Positions 59,690 through 64,000 of a stretch of 64,000 nt of DNA are shown one piece after another. Source of the DNA: CALBZH01 sp964538515 (GTDB lineage: Bacteria; Desulfobacterota; Syntrophobacteria; Syntrophobacterales; Syntrophobacteraceae); the NCBI GenBank assembly GCA_964538515.1, contig CAZIEW010000002.1:1-64000 (forward strand), in the 5' to 3' direction. The position numbers and the translations under genes were made by a program. The notes beneath the pieces were generated by a model. The model saw only the letters and a list, made by a program, of their open reading frames with translations, did not search any database and had not been told where the DNA came from. Within the stretch, counting starts at the first letter, position 1, and each line of letters opens with the position of its first letter.

Positions 59690-59767
59690 GATCGACGATG
59701 ATGAATCCCCGGGTATGCGCCTACCCTTTCAATGCCGTGCACGATGACAGCACACGGCGCTAGCCCG

Positions 59768-60508
59768 TCACCCAACCTCGAGCAGCCGAGCCGCCTCGCG
59801 GTCCAGGAGCCAGAGCAGCTCTCCCTTCACGGGACGAATCCTGCCGGCGGGCAGGGATGCGCCGGAGCCCGACAGGACGGCCTTGACCCTTTCTGCCTTC
59901 CCCGCCCCGCTCACCAGGAAGACGACGTGTCTCGCCCGGTTCAGCACCGGAACCGTCAGCGTGATGCGGTCCAATGCGGGAATGCCCCCGTGGACGCTGA
60001 GCACGCGCCGTTTTTTCTCGCTCAGCGCCGTCGATTCGGGAAAAAGGGAGGCGGTATGACCATCACTCCCCATGCCGAGGATCACCAGGTCCAAAACCGG
60101 GAGCTCGTTCTTTCTCAAGTGGAAGGAGCGAACCAGCTCAAGCTCGTAATGCGCCGCGCCATCCTCGGGCATGAGCTCCCCGTTGACCGGATGCAGATGA
60201 TCGGGTGGAATGGGCACGAGACTCAAGAAATCCGCCCATGCCGCGCCGAAATTGCTGTGGGGGCTCGCCCAAGGCACGCACCGCTCATCGACCCAGAAAA
60301 GATGCGTGCTGCTCCACGGAACTGCGGAAACGGCCGGCGGCGCGGCCAGCCGGCGATGCATCTCCCGCGGTGTCTCACCGCCCGATAGGGCAGCACAGAA
60401 TCGCCCTTGCCGCGCAACACTCTCCCGGGCAACCGCGATGAAGCGCTCGACCGCCCGCGCGGCCAGCTCCCCGGCATCCGAAGCGACCGTGATGGATGCA
60501 TCAATCAT
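59768..60508 (-). CDS. pgl: 6-phosphogluconolactonase
   Basis: Hydrolyses 6-phosphogluconolactone, second step of the oxidative pentose phosphate route. The 246-residue DevB-type protein has LSGGETPREMHRRLA, the VDERCVPWASPHSNFG motif and the catalytic-region LGMGSDGHTASLFPES. VTLTVPVLNRAR-like sequence (ITLTVPVLNRARHVVFLVSG) follows. ATG 60508 is preceded by GGGGGGCGGCTTC, so the 32-codon extension is rejected. It lies 123 bp downstream of zwf on the minus strand. Confidence 0.93.
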   Translation of the reverse strand: MIDASITVASDAGELAARAVERFIAVARESVARQGRFCAALSGGETPREMHRRLAAPPAVSAVPWSSTHLFWVDERCVPWASPHSNFGAAWADFLSLVPIPPDHLHPVNGELMPEDGAAHYELELVRSFHLRKNELPVLDLVILGMGSDGHTASLFPESTALSEKKRRVLSVHGGIPALDRITLTVPVLNRARHVVFLVSGAGKAERVKAVLSGSGASLPAGRIRPVKGELLWLLDREAARLLEVG

Positions 60509-60631
60509 GAAGCCGCCCCCCTTCAATCCCCTCTCCAGACTCCGCCGGCGTCTGATTTCGAACGATGCCGGCCAACCACGATCCATCCCCTGTCCTCTGG
60601 TCAACCAGTTCAGGACTTTCGCCGCGCAGTA

Positions 60632-62212
60632 CTAGCCGGCTTTGCGCAGTTCGCCGACAGCATCCGGTCCCATGGTGCCCGCCGCGTAGGGGTGGAGCAT
60701 TCGCCCACGCGCGTCGCACTCTTCGCAACGCTCCAGTATGGGCGACAGGAAAGCCCAGCTCAGCTCCACTCCGTCCTGGCGCCAGAACAGCATCCGGTCC
60801 CCTCGGATGCAGTCGATGAGCACCTTTTCGTATGCATCGAGCACAGGCCCCGTGTAGCTCTGGCTGTACAGGAAGTCCATGGCCACGGCCCTCAGACGCA
60901 GGGAAGCTCCAGGGTTCTTGGTTTGAAACACCATGCTGATCTTTTCTTCGGGGTGAATGCCGAGTGTGAGACGATTGGTCTGGATCTTCTCGCCGAGAAT
61001 GTTCCTGAAGATGGAGTGCGGCACCTCCCGGAAATGGATGTCGATCTCCGTGACCTTGCGCGCCAACCGCTTTCCCGAAGTGAGATTGAACGGGACTCCC
61101 TGCCAGCGCCAGTTGTCGATATAAACCCTCATGGAAGCGAAAGTCGGGGTGAGCGAGCGCGGGTCCACACCGGACTCGTCCCGATATCCCGGAACGGCTT
61201 TCCCGTCGAGGACCCCCGGCCCGTACTGCCCCAGCACCAGGTAGTCGGAAAGCTGCTGAACGGGAAAGGGCCTCAACGAGCGAAAGACCTTGGTCTTCTC
61301 GTCCATGACCAGGTCCGTCTCAAACCGAGGGGGCGGCTCCATGGCGGTCAGCGCCAGCAGCTGCATCATGTGATTCTGGAACATGTCTCGAAGGACCCCA
61401 GCCTCTTCGTAGTAACCCGCCCGGTGCTCCACTCCGAGCGTTTCGGCGGCCGTGATGTCGACGTGGTCGATGTACCGGCGGTTCCAGACGGGCTCGAAGA
61501 TGGCGTTGGCAAAACGGAGGATCAGGACGTTCTGCACGGTTTCCTTGGCCAAATAGTGGTCGATCCGAAAGATCTGGTGCTCCCGAAAACTCTCCTGAAG
61601 GGCCCGGTCCAGGGCCATCGCCGTGCTCAGGTCGCGACCGAAGGGCTTTTCCACCACCATGCGCACCCATCGTTCGCCGTGCGCCCCTTCTTCCGCCAGG
61701 CCGACCCCGCCGATCAGCCCCGCTACGGTTTCGTAGAGCATCGGAGGAATGGCCAGGTAGAAGATGCGGTTGCCGAGCGTGCCCGACTGCTCGTCCAGAT
61801 CGCGAAGGTAGCCGGCCAGATCCTCGAAGGGTTTCCGGTCGGTGTAGTCGACGGACCGGTAGTGGACCAGGGACGCGAATCGCTCCCACTCGGCCCCGTC
61901 GTCCTGAGCCAGACTCGCACGGAGCCTTTCTCGAAAAGCCGCGTCGTCCATCCGGGTGCGTGCACACCCGACGATGCGAACGGGGTCCGGAAGGCCGCCG
62001 ATCCGATGCAGGTTGAACAGGGCGGGGAGGAGCTTCCTTTCGGCCAGGTCACCGGAAGCCCCGAAGATGACAAGCGTACACGGGTCGAGGGGCTCCGACA
62101 CGATGCATTCGCGATCCGATAGCCCCAGGTCGCTGACTGCACACGAGGCCCGGGCCGGCTGAGCGTTGGCGATAGACTCCCGCGTTTGTTTGCTCGAAGC
62201 GCTCTCTTCCAT
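60632..62212 (-). CDS. zwf: Glucose-6-phosphate 1-dehydrogenase
   Basis: Oxidises glucose-6-phosphate with NADP(+), entry to the oxidative pentose phosphate route. The 526-residue protein has LVIFGASGDLAERKLLPALF, VVEKPFGRDLSTA and the catalytic motif RIDHYLAKETVQN. RWQGVPFNLTSGKRL (usually RWxGVPFxLRTGKxL) and a C-terminal WAFLSPIL also fit. There is a 40-residue N-terminal extension before the Rossmann fold. AGGAGGAG precedes ATG 62212 and overlaps the stop of the gnd remnant. Downstream of tkt and upstream of pgl. Confidence 0.94.
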   Translation of the reverse strand: MEESASSKQTRESIANAQPARASCAVSDLGLSDRECIVSEPLDPCTLVIFGASGDLAERKLLPALFNLHRIGGLPDPVRIVGCARTRMDDAAFRERLRASLAQDDGAEWERFASLVHYRSVDYTDRKPFEDLAGYLRDLDEQSGTLGNRIFYLAIPPMLYETVAGLIGGVGLAEEGAHGERWVRMVVEKPFGRDLSTAMALDRALQESFREHQIFRIDHYLAKETVQNVLILRFANAIFEPVWNRRYIDHVDITAAETLGVEHRAGYYEEAGVLRDMFQNHMMQLLALTAMEPPPRFETDLVMDEKTKVFRSLRPFPVQQLSDYLVLGQYGPGVLDGKAVPGYRDESGVDPRSLTPTFASMRVYIDNWRWQGVPFNLTSGKRLARKVTEIDIHFREVPHSIFRNILGEKIQTNRLTLGIHPEEKISMVFQTKNPGASLRLRAVAMDFLYSQSYTGPVLDAYEKVLIDCIRGDRMLFWRQDGVELSWAFLSPILERCEECDARGRMLHPYAAGTMGPDAVGELRKAG

Positions 62213-62218
62213 ACGATT

Positions 62219-62325
62219 CTACTCCTCCTGCTCGCCCCCCGCATGAACCACCGAATGTCCGCCGCCCAGCAGACGCCGCGCCATGTTCCCCCCATTGGCC
62301 CGAGCCCGATCATCGCCAGCTGCAC
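62219..62325 (-). pseudogene. gnd: Remnant of 6-phosphogluconate dehydrogenase (gnd)
   Basis: Starting at a GTG (62325) after AGGGGGAATC, 27 bp past the tkt stop, the frame reads MQLAMIGLGPMGG. After a one-base loss in a run of six G it continues NMARRLLGGGHSVVHAGG then EQEE and a TAG at 62221-62219, nine bases before the zwf ATG. MQLAMIGLGPMGG-NMARRLL-GGH is the N-terminal NADP-binding start of the Gnd family. A normal gnd has 300-470 codons; here only about 36 remain, and the length is not a multiple of three. An internal deletion plus frameshift is the simplest reading. The order tkt-gnd-zwf-pgl supports the identity. Confidence 0.75.
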
Positions 62326-62352
62326 GATTCCCCCTGCTCATCTCGAGGATCG

Positions 62353-64000
62353 TCACGCCAGGATCGCTTTCGCCGCTGCAACAACCGCATCAACGGTGAT
62401 CCCGAATTTCTCGTAGAGGACTTCAGCCGGGGCGCTGGCTCCAAAACGGTCCATCCCAACCACCGCACCCCGGAGGCCGACATAGTGCTCCCAGCCGAGC
62501 TTGACTCCCGCCTCCACGGCGACGCGCGCCCAAACCGCAGACGGAAGAACCGACTCTCTGTATCCAGCGGTCTGCCGATCGAAAAGCTCCCAGCTGGGCA
62601 TGGAGACGACCCGAGAGCCGATGCCTTCCGACGCCAGCCTTCGGCCCGCCTCCAGGGCAATCGGAACCTCGGATCCCGTGCCGATGAGGATCACATCGAG
62701 CCGTTCAGAGCCACTCTCCCAGAGTATATAGGCACCACGGTGGACCCCTTCGGCCGACGGATAAGCGTTCCGGTCAATCAGAGGCAGATCCTGCCGGGTC
62801 AGCACGAGCGCAGTCGGCCCGTCGATCCTTAAGAGAGCCGCCCGCCAGGCTTCTGCCGTCTCGGTCGCATCGGCGGGGCGGATCACGGTCAGTCCGGGCA
62901 CGGTGCGCAGCCCCATCACGTGCTCAATGGGCTGGTGTGTGGGTCCGTCCTCACCAAGACCGATGCTGTCATGGGTGAAAACGTAGATCACACGAATCCC
63001 CATCATGGCCGCCAACCGCATGGGCGGTCGCATGTAGTCGGAAAAGGTGAGGAAGGTCGCCGTATACGGAATCACACCCCCGTGAAGGGCCATCCCACCG
63101 GCGATGGAGCCCATGGCGTGCTCACGGACTCCGAAATGCAGGTTGCGGCCATTGTAATGGCCCTTGGCAAAGTCCGTTTCACCTGCGATGAGGGTCTTGG
63201 TGCTCGGAGCCAGGTCCGCCGATCCCCCAAACAGGCCGTCGACCTTGCGGGCGATGGCGTTCAGGGCCACGCCGGAGCTGGCCCGAGTTGCCGCGGGCTT
63301 TGAGCCCGGAGGAAAGAGAGCGTTGAGACCCTCGTCCCACCCCGAGGGCAGCTCCCCCCGAAGCTGCCGATCGAAGGCCGCTGCATCCTCTGGGAACGAT
63401 GCCGCGTAACGGTTGAATCCATCCCGCCACCCCGCTTCGGCGGCACGCCCCCGATCGAGAGCCCGTCTCATGTGATCCCGCACCTCCTCGGGAATGTAAA
63501 AAAGCGGCTCCCTCGGCCAGCCCAATCGGTCCTTGGCCGCTTGGACGTTGGCCTCACCCAGGGGCTCACCATGCACCTTGGCGGTCCCCTGCTGAGGGCT
63601 GCCGTACCCGATGGTGGTCCTGCAGATCACGAGGGATGGACGATCGGCATCGGCCACAGCCGTTCTCACGGCCGATTCGACAGCCGCCGGATCCAACCCG
63701 TCGACCGGCCCGACGACGCCCCATCCGTAGGCTTCGAAGCGGTGAGCCACATCCTCGAGGAAGGCCAAATCCGTACTGCCCTCGATCTGGATGTCGTTGT
63801 CGTCGTACAGCACGATCAACTTGCCCAGACCGAGCGTCCCCGCAAGACTCGCCGCCTCGCCGGCAACCCCTTCCTGAAGGTCACCGTCGGAAGCAAGCAC
63901 AAACGTCCGATGATCCACGACGCAATGGCCTGGCTTGTTGTAACGCTCGGCCAGCCAACGCTCGGCCAACGCCATCCCGACGGCATTGGAAACGCCCTGC
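62353..64000 (-). CDS. tkt: Transketolase, 5' end beyond the window
   Basis: TPP enzyme moving two-carbon units between sugar phosphates. The frame is open to the right window edge, where it reads QGVSNAVGMALAE, the usual GQGxxNAVGMA motif before the TPP domain. SDGDLQEGVAGEAASLAG is the TPP-Mg motif, followed by LGKLIVLYDDNDIQIEG. FGVREHAMGSIAGGMALHGG and THDSIGLGEDGPTHQPIEH are central transketolase motifs, and the C-terminal domain ends KFGITVDAVVAAAKAIL. About 110-120 N-terminal residues are missing. First visible gene of the sugar cluster, followed by the gnd remnant. Confidence 0.95.
   Translation of the reverse strand, partial: QGVSNAVGMALAERWLAERYNKPGHCVVDHRTFVLASDGDLQEGVAGEAASLAGTLGLGKLIVLYDDNDIQIEGSTDLAFLEDVAHRFEAYGWGVVGPVDGLDPAAVESAVRTAVADADRPSLVICRTTIGYGSPQQGTAKVHGEPLGEANVQAAKDRLGWPREPLFYIPEEVRDHMRRALDRGRAAEAGWRDGFNRYAASFPEDAAAFDRQLRGELPSGWDEGLNALFPPGSKPAATRASSGVALNAIARKVDGLFGGSADLAPSTKTLIAGETDFAKGHYNGRNLHFGVREHAMGSIAGGMALHGGVIPYTATFLTFSDYMRPPMRLAAMMGIRVIYVFTHDSIGLGEDGPTHQPIEHVMGLRTVPGLTVIRPADATETAEAWRAALLRIDGPTALVLTRQDLPLIDRNAYPSAEGVHRGAYILWESGSERLDVILIGTGSEVPIALEAGRRLASEGIGSRVVSMPSWELFDRQTAGYRESVLPSAVWARVAVEAGVKLGWEHYVGLRGAVVGMDRFGASAPAEVLYEKFGITVDAVVAAAKAILA

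Larger units (their letters stand above)
59281..59767. other. 487-bp decayed intergenic region
   Basis: Between GH15 and pgl lie a palindromic repeat (59367-59391) and a decayed gene fragment on the minus strand (about 59510-59689). No intact gene is seen in the remainder. It looks like a site of gene loss in the sugar cluster. Confidence 0.5.

Noticed and set aside
60407..62122. 571-codon plus-strand frame across zwf
   Set aside because: Antisense to zwf, whose motifs are intact; no family-like sequence.

Overview
This 64 kb window is GC-rich chromosomal DNA, densely coding on both strands, with no rRNA, tRNA, CRISPR array, prophage or intact insertion sequence that I could find. The gene content suggests a free-living anaerobic or facultative member of the Desulfobacterota (deltaproteobacterial type, possibly near Syntrophobacter): a stand-alone AICAR formyltransferase, Mo-cofactor insertion genes, a TorD-like chaperone, a K+-independent membrane pyrophosphatase, a CoA-transferase/GNAT fusion, U32 and old-yellow-enzyme proteins, and an ilv-psd-pssA-leu-asd cluster. 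The taxonomy is an inference from gene content only.

Layout. 1-9.5 kb: truncated purH-type gene, a FadL-type porin divergent from a MetE/UroD-like methyltransferase, an AbrB-like regulator, a CDP-alcohol phosphatidyltransferase, the moeA-mobA-mobB set and an aldehyde dehydrogenase. 9.6-20.9 kb: a His-rich protein divergent from lgt, the CoA-transferase/GNAT fusion, a three-gene group with holC, a chelatase-like AAA+/VWA protein, era, a radical SAM protein, a flippase-like membrane protein with an AT-rich internal segment, and serC. 21-27.1 kb: a large lipoprotein of unknown function, a flavin reductase, a small Cys protein, a sigma54 activator, a lone receiver and a TorD-like chaperone, with a sigma54-type promoter between activator and receiver. 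27.1-34.6 kb: fabF, an OYE-family reductase, queF-queC-queE, a LysM amidase, a U32 protein preceded by a promoter/mini-ORF/terminator leader, and an isochorismatase-like hydrolase. 34.7-41.3 kb: hppA with a long leader, a dynamin-like GTPase, a MltB-type transglycosylase, coaD and rsmD. 41.4-50.2 kb (minus strand): asd, leuB, leuD, leuC, pssA, psd, ilvC, ilvN and ilvB, transcribed from a near-consensus promoter at 50338-50366, with a 110-bp MITE-like element touching the asd stop codon. 50.6-56.1 kb: a signalling module of a CHASE8-type hybrid kinase, a TonB-dependent receptor and a YfiR-family protein. 56.1-64 kb: a small membrane protein, an HD hydrolase, a GH15 glucoamylase, a decayed region, and pgl-zwf-[gnd remnant]-tkt.

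The strongest candidates for further work are the CHASE8 kinase/TonB receptor/YfiR module (a possible outer-membrane-to-kinase signalling relay), the broken gnd between tkt and zwf, the MITE at the end of asd, the possible attenuator upstream of the U32 gene, the sigma54 circuit feeding an orphan TorD-like chaperone, and the roughly 460-nt hppA leader. Start codons were chosen by ribosome-binding site and family alignment from memory; no database search was run.
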